The notes under the pieces were generated by a model. The model saw nothing but the letters and a program-made list of their open reading frames with translations. It did not search any database and was not told the origin of the DNA. From Cetobacterium sp050033475 (GTDB lineage: Bacteria > Fusobacteriota > Fusobacteriia > Fusobacteriales > Fusobacteriaceae): a DNA stretch of 64,000 bases. Where the stretch lies: NCBI RefSeq assembly GCF_050033475.1, contig NZ_CP188319.1:620001-684000 (forward strand), written 5' to 3'. Every line of letters begins with the position of its first letter. Positions within the stretch are counted from its first letter, which is position 1. The translations under genes were made by a program, and so were the position numbers. Shown one piece after another: positions 53,012 through 62,167 of this stretch.

Positions 53012-54184
53012 ATGAAAGAAAGAATTGGTTTAGCAACAGTTCATACAGGTTATAATTATGGTACTAGTTTACAAGCTTTAGCAACTAAAAGATATATTGA
53101 AAATATGGGATATCAATTGGATATATTAGGTTATAAAAGTAGTTTTATAAAAGGTAGAGATATTAGAATAAAGAAGATTTTAATAATGGGATTAAGAATG
53201 TTGCAAAATCCTTTTTTAATAAAAAAAACATTTTTACTTCATAAAAAAAATTTAACTAAAAAAATAGAGTCAGAAACTAAAATATTATTTGATAATTTTA
53301 CGCAAAGAAAATTACAAATAAAAAAAATGTCTTATTTAGAGATGAAAAAATATAGTCGAGATAAGAAAACACTAGCACTATTATGTGGAAGCGATCAAAT
53401 ATGGAATGGTGCGACGTTATATGTTGATCCTTTTTATTATTTAAGATTTGCTCCTTTAGAAAAAAGGATTGCCTTTTCTCCAAGCTTCGGTAGAGAAAAA
53501 ATAGAGAAATATAATGAGAATATAATAAAAAAATATTTATCAGAAATAAAGTATTTATCGACAAGAGAAAATGCAGGACAAAAGATTATTAAAAAATTAG
53601 TAAATAAAAAAGCAGAAGTATTAATAGATCCGACTTTATTACTTTCTTCAAAAGAATGGCTTAGTGAATTAGATAAAGAAGAAATTATAAATGATAAATT
53701 TATTATATTATATTTTTTAGATTTTCCATGTGATAAGACCTTGGAAAAAATAAAAGATATTATAAAAAATAGAAAAGAAAAAATAATAGTTTTACCACAA
53801 ATGAATGAAAATTTTTTTCAGTTAAATAAAGAATTTGTAGAATATAGTGTTGGACCTTTAGAATTTATAGATTTGATAAATAAATCCACATTAGTATTAA
53901 CTGATTCTTTCCATGGAATGCTATTTTCAATAAATTTTAATAAAGAATTTTATGTATTTGAAAGGAATTATGGTGTTGCTTCAAATCAATCAAGTAGAAT
54001 AGAATCCATTTTGAATATTTTAAATCTTAAGGAAAGATATCAAAAAAAAGATACAAAATTAGAAAAAAAAGACATAAATTGGAGTATTGTTAATGATATA
54101 TTAGAAAAAGAAAGAAAGAAAACTAAAATTTATTTGCAAAAAAGTTTAAAAAATATAAAGGACTGTAATAATGAAAAAAAATAA
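53012..54184 (+). CDS. Polysaccharide pyruvyl transferase family protein (CsaB/WcaK-like)
   Basis: This 390-aa protein has LATVHTGYNYGTSLQALATKRYIENMGY, ALLCGSDQIWNG, LSTRENAGQKII, EVLIDPTLLLS and LVLTDSFHGMLFSINFNKEFYVFER, the family's typical order. Members move pyruvate from PEP to a sugar hydroxyl as a ketal. Here it would modify the O-unit. The adjacent gene, overlapping by 14 bp, is an Fe-S protein of the F420-hydrogenase-beta type. These two families often occur side by side in polysaccharide clusters. Confidence 0.85.
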   Translation: MKERIGLATVHTGYNYGTSLQALATKRYIENMGYQLDILGYKSSFIKGRDIRIKKILIMGLRMLQNPFLIKKTFLLHKKNLTKKIESETKILFDNFTQRKLQIKKMSYLEMKKYSRDKKTLALLCGSDQIWNGATLYVDPFYYLRFAPLEKRIAFSPSFGREKIEKYNENIIKKYLSEIKYLSTRENAGQKIIKKLVNKKAEVLIDPTLLLSSKEWLSELDKEEIINDKFIILYFLDFPCDKTLEKIKDIIKNRKEKIIVLPQMNENFFQLNKEFVEYSVGPLEFIDLINKSTLVLTDSFHGMLFSINFNKEFYVFERNYGVASNQSSRIESILNILNLKERYQKKDTKLEKKDINWSIVNDILEKERKKTKIYLQKSLKNIKDCNNEKK

Positions 54185-55376
54185 TATATTAGAGAAAAAT
54201 CATGATTTATGTACGGGTTGTGGGATATGTGAAGGAGTATGTCCCGTAGATGCAATAAAAATTATAAAAAATGAGGATGGATTTTATACCCCGGAAATAG
54301 ATAATTTTCTTTGTATAGAGTGTGGGATATGTAAAAAATCATGTTATAAATTTGAAGATAATTTTATAAAAAGTAATACTTGTATTAAGAGTTATTCTGG
54401 AAAAAATATCGACTTAAAAATTTTGAAAAATTCAACATCGGGTGGAATTTCTTACGAATTAATGAAACTTTGTATAGATGAAGGATATAAAATTGTTGGT
54501 GTAGGATATGATTATAAAGAACATATTGCAAAAACATATATAACACAAAATAAAGATGAATTAGAGATTTTTTTGGGATCTAAATATATGCAAAGTTTTA
54601 CAGTTGATGCGTATAAAGATATGTTAAATAATAAAGAGTTAAAATATGCAATTTTTGGGACTCCTTGTCAAATATATGCAATAAAAAAATATGCAGAAAA
54701 TAATAATTTATTGGATAAGTTTTTATTTGTAGATTTATTTTGTCATGGGTGTCCAAGTTTAAATTTATGGACTAAATATTTAAATAAGATAAGAAAGAAA
54801 TTTAAATCAAACATAAATTTTATAAATTTTAGAAGTAAAATTTATGGATGGCATGAACAAGCGTTTTTATTTAAGACAGAAAATCAATATATAAAAAGTA
54901 ATAAATCTAAAAATGAATTTAATGAAATTTTTTATAATTTAGATGCTTTAAATAGAGCATGTTATAATTGTAATTTAAGAAGTTCATTATATTATACAGA
55001 TATTCGTTTAGGGGATTATTGGGGTATAAAATATAATGAAGATATAGAAGGAGTTTCAGCTATTATTGCTGTAACAACTCAAGGAAATTATATGCTAAAT
55101 AAAATATCCAAAACTATAAATTTAAAAGAAGAATGTATAGAAGAGATTTTAAAAGGTCAATCTTATGGAAAAATACATGTAATAAATGAAAAGAGAAGAA
55201 ATAGAATTTTGGAGTTATTAAAAGATAATAATAATATTGAAAAAAATTATAAAGAGTATGTTTTATTGTTTAGTTTAAAAGATAGAATAAAATTTAAGAT
55301 TAAATCCTTATTAAAAATGTTACCACAAAATTATATTAATTCAATACGAAAATATATTCATAAAATTAAGAAGTAA
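54171..55376 (+). CDS. F420 hydrogenase/dehydrogenase beta-subunit family Fe-S protein
   Basis: This 401-aa protein begins with a ferredoxin-like domain carrying two [4Fe-4S] motifs (Cys 14, 17, 20, 24 and 48, 51, 54, 58). A FrhB/FdhB-type domain follows (STSGGISYELMKLCIDEG, GTPCQIYAIKKYA, FCHGCPSLNLWTKYL and RLGDYWGI). In hydrogenases this domain binds F420/FAD and passes electrons. In polysaccharide loci its role is not established. It overlaps the pyruvyltransferase gene, so the two probably act together, perhaps in a redox modification of a sugar or its donor (inference). Confidence 0.85.
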   Translation: MKKNNILEKNHDLCTGCGICEGVCPVDAIKIIKNEDGFYTPEIDNFLCIECGICKKSCYKFEDNFIKSNTCIKSYSGKNIDLKILKNSTSGGISYELMKLCIDEGYKIVGVGYDYKEHIAKTYITQNKDELEIFLGSKYMQSFTVDAYKDMLNNKELKYAIFGTPCQIYAIKKYAENNNLLDKFLFVDLFCHGCPSLNLWTKYLNKIRKKFKSNINFINFRSKIYGWHEQAFLFKTENQYIKSNKSKNEFNEIFYNLDALNRACYNCNLRSSLYYTDIRLGDYWGIKYNEDIEGVSAIIAVTTQGNYMLNKISKTINLKEECIEEILKGQSYGKIHVINEKRRNRILELLKDNNNIEKNYKEYVLLFSLKDRIKFKIKSLLKMLPQNYINSIRKYIHKIKK

Positions 55377-55393
55377 ATTTAAGGAGAAATTAA

Positions 55394-56212
55394 ATGAAAA
55401 TAGAGGTTTTAGTGGCAACAATAAATCAAAAAAATACAGATTTATATGAAAAAATGAATTTACAAACTGATGCCATTATAGCAAATCAAAGTAAAGAATA
55501 CTCATATATAGAAAAAATAAAAAAAAATCATATAGTAAAGATGATAACTACTAAAGAAATAGGTGTTGGTAGAAATAGAAATCAGGCTTTACTATATGCA
55601 ACAGGTGATATATGCTTATTTGCCGATGATGATATGTGTTATATAGAAGGATATGAGAAAATAGTAAAAGAAGCATTTCAAAAAATACCTAAAGCAGATA
55701 TTATTATTTTTAATATAGAAACTATTGGTAAAGAAACAAGAAAAAGAAGAATCAATACAAAAATAAAAAAATTAAATAAATTTAATATTTTAAATTATGG
55801 AGCAGCTAGAATTGCAATTAAAAGAAATGAGCAACTAAAAAAAAATATATGGTTTTCATTACTATACGGAGGCGGAGCATTATATAGTAGTGGAGAAGAT
55901 TCTCTATTTTTGATAGAAGCTTTACAAAAAGGAATGAATATATATGCATATCCAGAAAAAATAGCAAATATAAAACAAGAATCATCTACTTGGTTTAAAG
56001 GATATACAGAAAAATATTTTGAAGATAAAGGATATTGGATAGCTAATGCATTTCCTAAATTAAAATATTTAGTAATATTATATTTTTTTTATAAATTAAG
56101 CTCATTTAATAAAAATTTTTCAAAATTAAAGATATATAAATTTTTAAAAAATGGAATTAATAAATTTGATATAAAAAAGGAGAATAATGAAAAAAGTACT
56201 GATAATAAGTAA
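55394..56212 (+). CDS. Atypical GT-A glycosyltransferase
   Basis: This 272-aa protein looks like a divergent GT2. An N-terminal strand (EVLVATINQKN), the IGVGRNRNQALLYATGDICLFADDDMCY segment with a DDD metal motif, and a later GGGALYSSGEDSLFLIEALQKG region are recognisable. It lacks a classic NDGS motif. The ATG at 55394 has AAGGAGAAA, and the 3' end overlaps the next gene by 26 bp. Substrate unknown. Confidence 0.72.
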   Translation: MKIEVLVATINQKNTDLYEKMNLQTDAIIANQSKEYSYIEKIKKNHIVKMITTKEIGVGRNRNQALLYATGDICLFADDDMCYIEGYEKIVKEAFQKIPKADIIIFNIETIGKETRKRRINTKIKKLNKFNILNYGAARIAIKRNEQLKKNIWFSLLYGGGALYSSGEDSLFLIEALQKGMNIYAYPEKIANIKQESSTWFKGYTEKYFEDKGYWIANAFPKLKYLVILYFFYKLSSFNKNFSKLKIYKFLKNGINKFDIKKENNEKSTDNK

Positions 56213-57443
56213 CAATTGTTTTTCTAATTCAGGTTCTAATGGTAGAACATTAGAAAATTTATTTTATGATTGGGATAAAGAAAAAATTGCTCAATTTTAT
56301 ATAAATTCAGAAATACCAAATTCTGAAGTATGCAATAATTATTATCAAATAACAGATAAAGATGTTTTGAAAAAAATATTTTCAAAGAAATTGGGTCGAG
56401 TATTAACAAATGAAAATTTAAAAGAAAAATTAATAACAAAAAAAAAACAAAATAAAAAATCAGCTTTAAAAATGTTAATTAGAAACTTTTTATGGAATGT
56501 AAAAAAAGTAGAAAAAAATAGTTTAAATGATTGGTTAGAAAAATTTAATCCTGAAATAATATTTCTTATGGCAGGAGATAGTCCATTTATTTATAATATT
56601 GCAAGAAAAATTGCTCAGCAAAAAAAGATTCCTTTAATTATTTATAACACAGAAGATTATATTTTTAAAAAAAATGATTATTTTATAAAAAAAAATAAAT
56701 TATTTTATTTTATTTTTAAAAAAATTTTAAAAAATTCTTTTGAAAAGACAATAAAATATTCAAACTGTAGTATATATTTAAATGAAAAATTACAGAAAAC
56801 ATATCATACTTATTATAATCATAAGAGTTATGTAGTAATGAATTCAGGGAGAAATATTAAAAATTATTCTACAAAAGTAAATAAAAAATTAAGAATAAGT
56901 TATTTTGGAAATTTAGGATTAGGGCGAATAGAAAGCCTTATTCAAGTTGGGGAAATTGTTAAAGAAATAGATAAAAATTTAGAAATTACAATATATGGAA
57001 AGATAACAGAAGAACAAAAAGAAATATTATTGAATAATGATAACGTTTTAACTTATAAAGGTGAAATATCTTATGCAGAAGTTATTAAAAATATGGCAGA
57101 GACAGATATATTATTACATATTGAAAATTTTTCAGATTATTATAGAGAAGAATTAAAACATGCATTTTCAACGAAAATACCAGATTGTTTATATTCACAT
57201 CGTTGTTTCTTACTATATGCTCCTAGAGAGATTGCAGTGACGGAATATTTATTGAATAATAAGGCTGCTTGGGTAGCTGATGATAAAAATAAATTGAGAG
57301 AAATTTTACAAAAAATAATTAAAAATAAGGACATGAGAAAAAAATATGTTGAAGCTGGTCTAAGTTTAGCTATAAAGAATCATAATTTACAAAATAATTT
57401 AAAAAAAGTAATGAGTCTTATAGAAAATGAAGGGAAATATTAG
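56187..57443 (+). CDS. Glycosyltransferase, GT4-like (GT-B)
   Basis: This 418-aa protein has an N-terminal ISNNCFSNSGSNGRTLENLFYDW, a linker, and a C-terminal Rossmann half beginning at ISYFGNLGLGRIESLIQVGEIVKEI. TYKGEISYAEVIKNMAETDILLHIEN matches the donor-binding half of GT4 enzymes. The usual EX7E is not clear, so it is a divergent member. The ATG at 56187 follows AAAGGAGAATA inside the preceding gene. It would add a sugar to the O-unit. Confidence 0.78.
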   Translation: MKKVLIISNNCFSNSGSNGRTLENLFYDWDKEKIAQFYINSEIPNSEVCNNYYQITDKDVLKKIFSKKLGRVLTNENLKEKLITKKKQNKKSALKMLIRNFLWNVKKVEKNSLNDWLEKFNPEIIFLMAGDSPFIYNIARKIAQQKKIPLIIYNTEDYIFKKNDYFIKKNKLFYFIFKKILKNSFEKTIKYSNCSIYLNEKLQKTYHTYYNHKSYVVMNSGRNIKNYSTKVNKKLRISYFGNLGLGRIESLIQVGEIVKEIDKNLEITIYGKITEEQKEILLNNDNVLTYKGEISYAEVIKNMAETDILLHIENFSDYYREELKHAFSTKIPDCLYSHRCFLLYAPREIAVTEYLLNNKAAWVADDKNKLREILQKIIKNKDMRKKYVEAGLSLAIKNHNLQNNLKKVMSLIENEGKY

Positions 57444-57445
57444 AA

Positions 57446-58636
57446 ATGAAAATATTACAAATAAATTGTGTCTATAAAGTAGGAAGTACAGGAAAGATAG
57501 TATATGATTTACATACAGAACTTTTAAAAGAAAAAATGACTTCTTATATATGTTATGGTAGAGGAAAAATATATAAAGAAAATAATGTATTTAAAATTAC
57601 AAGTGAAATAGAAGCAAAATTAAATGCATTACAAGCAAGAATAACAGGAATTCAATATGAAGGAAGCTATTTTGGAACAAATATTCTTTTACAAATAATA
57701 GAAGAAAAAAAACCGGATATTATTCATTTGCATTGCTTGAATGGTTTTTTTGTGAATATTCATAGATTATTAGAATTTCTAAAAAAAAAGAAGCAAAATA
57801 CTCTTATTACTCTTCATGCAGAATTTTTTTATACAGGAAATTGTGGTCATGCTTTCGAATGTAATCAATGGAAAGAGGGATGTATTAAATGTAATTCAAA
57901 AAAGAAATCAACATATTCTAATCTTTATGACTCGACAAGAAGAAATTGGCTAAAAATGTATAAAAGTTTTGAAGATTTTGATAATTTAAAAATTATTGCA
58001 GTATCTCCTTGGTTAAAAAAACGAGCTCAAGAAGCTAAAATTTTTGAAAATAGAAAAATTGATATTATTGAAAATGGTATAGATACTGAAAAAATATTTT
58101 ATTTTAGGAAAAATTCAAATTTTTTTAAAGATAAATCATATAAATATTTATTACATATAACACCAAATTTTGAGAATGAAGTTAAAGGGGGGGAGCATAT
58201 ATTAGAACTTTCAAAATTGAATAAAGATAAGCAAATAAAGATAATTATTGTTGGAAAGAGTATTAGAAAAATATTTCCTGAGAATATTATATATTTAGGA
58301 GAAATTTTTGATCAGAATATTTTAGCTGAAATTTATAGTGCAGTTGATTTAACATTGATAGTTAGTAAAAGAGAAACATATTCAATGCCAGTAGCTGAAT
58401 CTTTGGCATGTGGAACACCTGTAATAGGGTTTGAATGTGGTGCGCCAGAAGAAATAGCAATTAAAGAATATAGTGAATTTATAAAATATGGAAATATTGA
58501 AAAATTAAATGAAGTTATTCAAAATTGGTTAAAAATAACTGTTGATAAACAGAGGCTTTCAAGTCAAGCCTGTAAAAGATATTCAAAATATGAAATGGTA
58601 AAAAAATATTTAAATACATATAGGAGTTTTATATGA
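57446..58636 (+). CDS. Glycosyltransferase family 4 (WcaK/WcaC-like)
   Basis: This 396-aa enzyme has the N-terminal VYKVGSTGKIVYDLHTELL, HLHCLNGFFVNIHRLLEFL and a Cys-rich FYTGNCGHAFECNQWKEGCIKC segment, as in colanic-acid-type GT4 enzymes. The donor site SKRETYSMPVAESLACGTPVIGFECGAPEE carries the conserved glutamates. It starts two bases after the previous stop and overlaps the polymerase gene by 4 bp. Sugar specificity is unknown. Confidence 0.87.
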   Translation: MKILQINCVYKVGSTGKIVYDLHTELLKEKMTSYICYGRGKIYKENNVFKITSEIEAKLNALQARITGIQYEGSYFGTNILLQIIEEKKPDIIHLHCLNGFFVNIHRLLEFLKKKKQNTLITLHAEFFYTGNCGHAFECNQWKEGCIKCNSKKKSTYSNLYDSTRRNWLKMYKSFEDFDNLKIIAVSPWLKKRAQEAKIFENRKIDIIENGIDTEKIFYFRKNSNFFKDKSYKYLLHITPNFENEVKGGEHILELSKLNKDKQIKIIIVGKSIRKIFPENIIYLGEIFDQNILAEIYSAVDLTLIVSKRETYSMPVAESLACGTPVIGFECGAPEEIAIKEYSEFIKYGNIEKLNEVIQNWLKITVDKQRLSSQACKRYSKYEMVKKYLNTYRSFI

Positions 58637-59631
58637 TATTTATTACTATTGTTATTATTAATATTTTTTTAATATTTTCTAAAAGAAAAAAATATCAATA
58701 TTTAAAAAAAAGAATTTATTTTTTTAATATAATTTTGATTTTAATTTTAGGATTAAGAGGAGAAAAAGTTGGAATTGATACGTTTGGTTATGTAAAAGCA
58801 TATTTAAAATCTTTAGATTATAATTTATTTTTAGGCGAAAAAATTTATAATTTTGAATTTGGTTATTCTTTATTTAGTCAAATTTGTAAGAAGTTAAATA
58901 TAAATAAAAATTTATATTTATTAATAACATCTTTTATAATTTTAACTCCCATTTTTAATATTTGTAAAAAATATTCAAAAGATTATTTTTTGAGTATTTA
59001 TATTTATATATGCTTAGGGTTTTATATGTTTAATTTTTCTGGATTACGTCAATCCATAGCAATTAGTTTAGCATTTTATAGTTATAATTTTATAAAAAAC
59101 AGAGAATTTTTTAAATTTATATTATGTTTAATATTAGGAATAAGTTTTCATAAAACAATGATTATTTTTGTTCCAGCATACTTTTTATATGGATTAAGAA
59201 TAAAAAAAGAAATAGAAATAATTATTTTATTAATTCTTTTTATATTTAAAAAAAATTTTTTTATGTTAGGTAAAATTATTAAACCTAATTTAGTAATAGT
59301 TTATACACATGCATATACAATGTTAATTTTTATGTTAGCTATATATATATTATTTTTTTTAATAAAAAGAAAGAATATGTATATAGTGACTTATAAAAAT
59401 TATTTGATGATGACAATATATATACAAGTATTTGCTAGTTTATCAAATACTATTATGAGATTAGGTTATTATTATTATATTTTTATAATTCTTTTAATTC
59501 CTGAAATTATTTATGATTTGAAGAAAAATAAATTAAAAAAAGAATTACAGGTATTAATTATATGTTTTTTATTATTGTTTTATTGTTTAAAAAAAATAGA
59601 AATTTATAATTATTATTTATTTTGGCAATAA
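58633..59631 (+). CDS. EpsG-type polysaccharide polymerase
   Basis: This 332-aa membrane protein has about ten segments. LILGLRGEKVGIDTFGYVKAYLKS is the EpsG/Wzy hallmark arginine and GxDT motif. NFSGLRQSIAISLAFYSYNF and LGISFHKTMIIFVPAYF are the second and third family motifs. It would join flipped O-units in the periplasm. The 4-bp ATGA overlap with the preceding gene shows coupling. It is among the most A/T-rich genes in the window. Confidence 0.87.
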   Translation: MIFITIVIINIFLIFSKRKKYQYLKKRIYFFNIILILILGLRGEKVGIDTFGYVKAYLKSLDYNLFLGEKIYNFEFGYSLFSQICKKLNINKNLYLLITSFIILTPIFNICKKYSKDYFLSIYIYICLGFYMFNFSGLRQSIAISLAFYSYNFIKNREFFKFILCLILGISFHKTMIIFVPAYFLYGLRIKKEIEIIILLILFIFKKNFFMLGKIIKPNLVIVYTHAYTMLIFMLAIYILFFLIKRKNMYIVTYKNYLMMTIYIQVFASLSNTIMRLGYYYYIFIILLIPEIIYDLKKNKLKKELQVLIICFLLLFYCLKKIEIYNYYLFWQ

Positions 59632-59651
59632 ATAATATCGAAAGAGGGAAA

Positions 59652-60785
59652 ATGCGAGAAAAGAAATATTATTTAGGATACTATGATATAGATGAAAATA
59701 TAAATAAAAAAAGAAATTATGTTTTATCAGCAGTAACAAAAATGAATTATATTTTGAAAACAATAAATGATTTAGATTATAATTTAGAAATTATTTCAGC
59801 AAGTACAACTCAAAATAAAAAAATTTATAGAAGCGAAAATCACAGATTAAACGATAAAGTTAATTTAAAAATTTTTAGTAATTTTGCATGGGGAAATAAA
59901 TTAGTAAGATTATGTAGTTTAATGTTTATACAAATTCAAATTTTATTTTATTTTATTTTATTTGTAAAAAAAAATAGTCAAGTAATAGTGTACCATTCTT
60001 TAGGATATATAACTTTAGTTAAGATTATTAAAAAAATAAAAAAAATTGATTTAATTTTAGAAGTAGAAGAAATATATGGAGATGTTATTCAAAATAAAAA
60101 AATAAAAAAGAAAGAATATTCATTATTTAAAGAAGCAGATAAATTTATATTTTCAACAGAATTATTAAATGAAAAAATAAATATTTATAAAAAACCTTAT
60201 ACGATAATATATGGAACATATAATATTGAAAATATATATAATCAAAAATTTCAAGATAATAAAATTCATATGGTATATGCAGGAACATTAGAAATTACGA
60301 AAGGATCGCATATGGCTTTAAAAATAGGTAAATATTTAGATGAAAAATATCATATTCATATATTGGGATTCGGAAGTGAAATTGAAAAAATAGCTTTAAT
60401 AAATTTAATTAAAGAATTATCTAAAAGTACTAGTTGTTTAATGACGTATGAAGGAACTTTATTTGGAGAAGAGTATATAAAATTTTTACAAAAATGTGAT
60501 ATAGGTTTATGTACTCAAAATTCAAATACATTATACAGTACGACCTCATTTCCGTCTAAAATATTGTCCTATATGACCAATGGATTAAGAGTAGTTTCTA
60601 TAAAAATAAAAAGTTTAGAGAAGTCAAAGTTAAATAATCTTTTATATTATTATTTTGAAGAAAATCCAGAAGAAATAGCTAAAAAAATAAAAGAATTAAA
60701 TTTAAAAGATAAATATAACAGTAGAGAAGAAATAAAAAAATTATCTAAAAATTTTAAGGAGGATATAAAAAAATTATTATATTAA
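59652..60785 (+). CDS. Glycosyltransferase, GT4-like
   Basis: I placed the start at the ATG at 59652 because GAGGG lies just upstream; an in-frame TTG at 59622 inside the previous gene is less likely. The 377-aa protein has a C-terminal Rossmann half with MVYAGTLEITKGSHMALKIGKYL and CDIGLCTQNSNTLYSTTSFPSKILSYMTNGLRVVS, where the usual ES of GT4 is replaced by FPSK as in EpsF/WcaL-like members. It would add a sugar to the O-unit. Confidence 0.78.
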   Translation: MREKKYYLGYYDIDENINKKRNYVLSAVTKMNYILKTINDLDYNLEIISASTTQNKKIYRSENHRLNDKVNLKIFSNFAWGNKLVRLCSLMFIQIQILFYFILFVKKNSQVIVYHSLGYITLVKIIKKIKKIDLILEVEEIYGDVIQNKKIKKKEYSLFKEADKFIFSTELLNEKINIYKKPYTIIYGTYNIENIYNQKFQDNKIHMVYAGTLEITKGSHMALKIGKYLDEKYHIHILGFGSEIEKIALINLIKELSKSTSCLMTYEGTLFGEEYIKFLQKCDIGLCTQNSNTLYSTTSFPSKILSYMTNGLRVVSIKIKSLEKSKLNNLLYYYFEENPEEIAKKIKELNLKDKYNSREEIKKLSKNFKEDIKKLLY

Positions 60786-60796
60786 AAAATAAGATA

Positions 60797-62167
60797 TTGA
60801 ATAACTTTAAAAAATTAAATGAAAATAATCAAGTACTTATAAAAAATGCTTTTGGTACTTTTTTTTTAAAAGGATTTGGAATTGTAGTTTCACTAATGAC
60901 AATGCCAGCTTATATAAAATATTTCCATGATCAAGATGTTTTAGGTTTGTGGTTTACAATATTATCGGTATTATCTTGGATCTTAACATTTGATTTAGGA
61001 ATAGGAAATGGTTTAAGAAATTATTTAGTATTAGCTTTAGTTAATAAAAACTACAAAGAAGCAAGAAAATATATATCTTCTGCATATATAACAATAGGAA
61101 TTATAGTTATGATATTGACATTAATTGGAATATTTATTTTTCCTTTTATAGAATGGAATAATATATTTAAAATAGATAATAATTTAATAAATACTAAAGA
61201 ATTAAACAAAGCAATTTTAATAGTTTTTATAGGAATTATGTTACAATTTATATTAAGACTAGTAATTTTTATATTATATGCTATGCAAAAATCTTTTTTA
61301 AATAATTTATTTAGTTTATTAAATAATATAATAATGTTACTTTGTGTTAATTTGACTCCTGAAACAAATATATCTACTAAATTAATTATATTATCTATTA
61401 TAAACGTAATATCATCAAATTTACCATTATTATTAGTAACAATCTATATTTTTAAAAAGGATTTGAAAGGATGTGCTCCAACTTTAAAAGTTTACAGTAT
61501 AGAATCTTCAAAAAAAATATTGAATTTAGGAGGAATATTTTTCTTTATTCAGATAATGTATATGTTATTAACAACAACAAACGAATTTTTAATAATAAGA
61601 CTGACGGACTCTAAATACGTAGTAGATTACCAAATTTATAATAGATTATTTACATTAATATCAATACTCTTTACTTTGATATTAACTCCAGTTTGGTCTA
61701 TAGTGACTAAAGCAATTACAGAAAAAAATTATATATGGATAAAAAAATTATATGAATATTTAAAATTTTTTTCTATCATAGCAATGCTTTTAGAATTTAT
61801 AATAATAATATTTTTACAAAATATTATTGATGTTTGGCTTGGAGACAATAGCATTATAATAGATAAAAAATATGCAATAATATTTGCTATTTATGGTAGT
61901 ATTTTTATATGGAATGGAATACTTTCAAGTATAGCTAATGGAATGGGAAAATTAAAAGTCCAATTAATATGTTTTGGACTAGCTGTTATTTTAAAAATTC
62001 CATTATCAACTATAATGATTAAAATATTTGACTCATGGATAGGGATAATTGTTAGCAACATACTTATTTTAGTTCCATATGCATGTATTCAACTAATAGT
62101 GTTAAATAATTATTTAGATAAATTAGAGAAAGGAGATAAAAAATGTTTAAAGGAAAAACTTTACTAA
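60797..62167 (+). CDS. O-antigen flippase (Wzx)
   Basis: This 456-aa protein has ~12 membrane segments (IKNAFGTFFLKGFGIVVSLMTMPAYIKYF, then LTFDLGIGNGLRNYLVLAL) and is a PST/Wzx family flippase for lipid-linked O-units. The start is uncertain. The best in-frame codon is TTG at 60797, but the only good ribosome site, AGGAGG at 60757-60762, is 34 bases upstream. It would suit an unusual ATT at 60773. Its 3' end overlaps capE by 25 bp. Confidence 0.86.
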   Translation: MNNFKKLNENNQVLIKNAFGTFFLKGFGIVVSLMTMPAYIKYFHDQDVLGLWFTILSVLSWILTFDLGIGNGLRNYLVLALVNKNYKEARKYISSAYITIGIIVMILTLIGIFIFPFIEWNNIFKIDNNLINTKELNKAILIVFIGIMLQFILRLVIFILYAMQKSFLNNLFSLLNNIIMLLCVNLTPETNISTKLIILSIINVISSNLPLLLVTIYIFKKDLKGCAPTLKVYSIESSKKILNLGGIFFFIQIMYMLLTTTNEFLIIRLTDSKYVVDYQIYNRLFTLISILFTLILTPVWSIVTKAITEKNYIWIKKLYEYLKFFSIIAMLLEFIIIIFLQNIIDVWLGDNSIIIDKKYAIIFAIYGSIFIWNGILSSIANGMGKLKVQLICFGLAVILKIPLSTIMIKIFDSWIGIIVSNILILVPYACIQLIVLNNYLDKLEKGDKKCLKEKLY

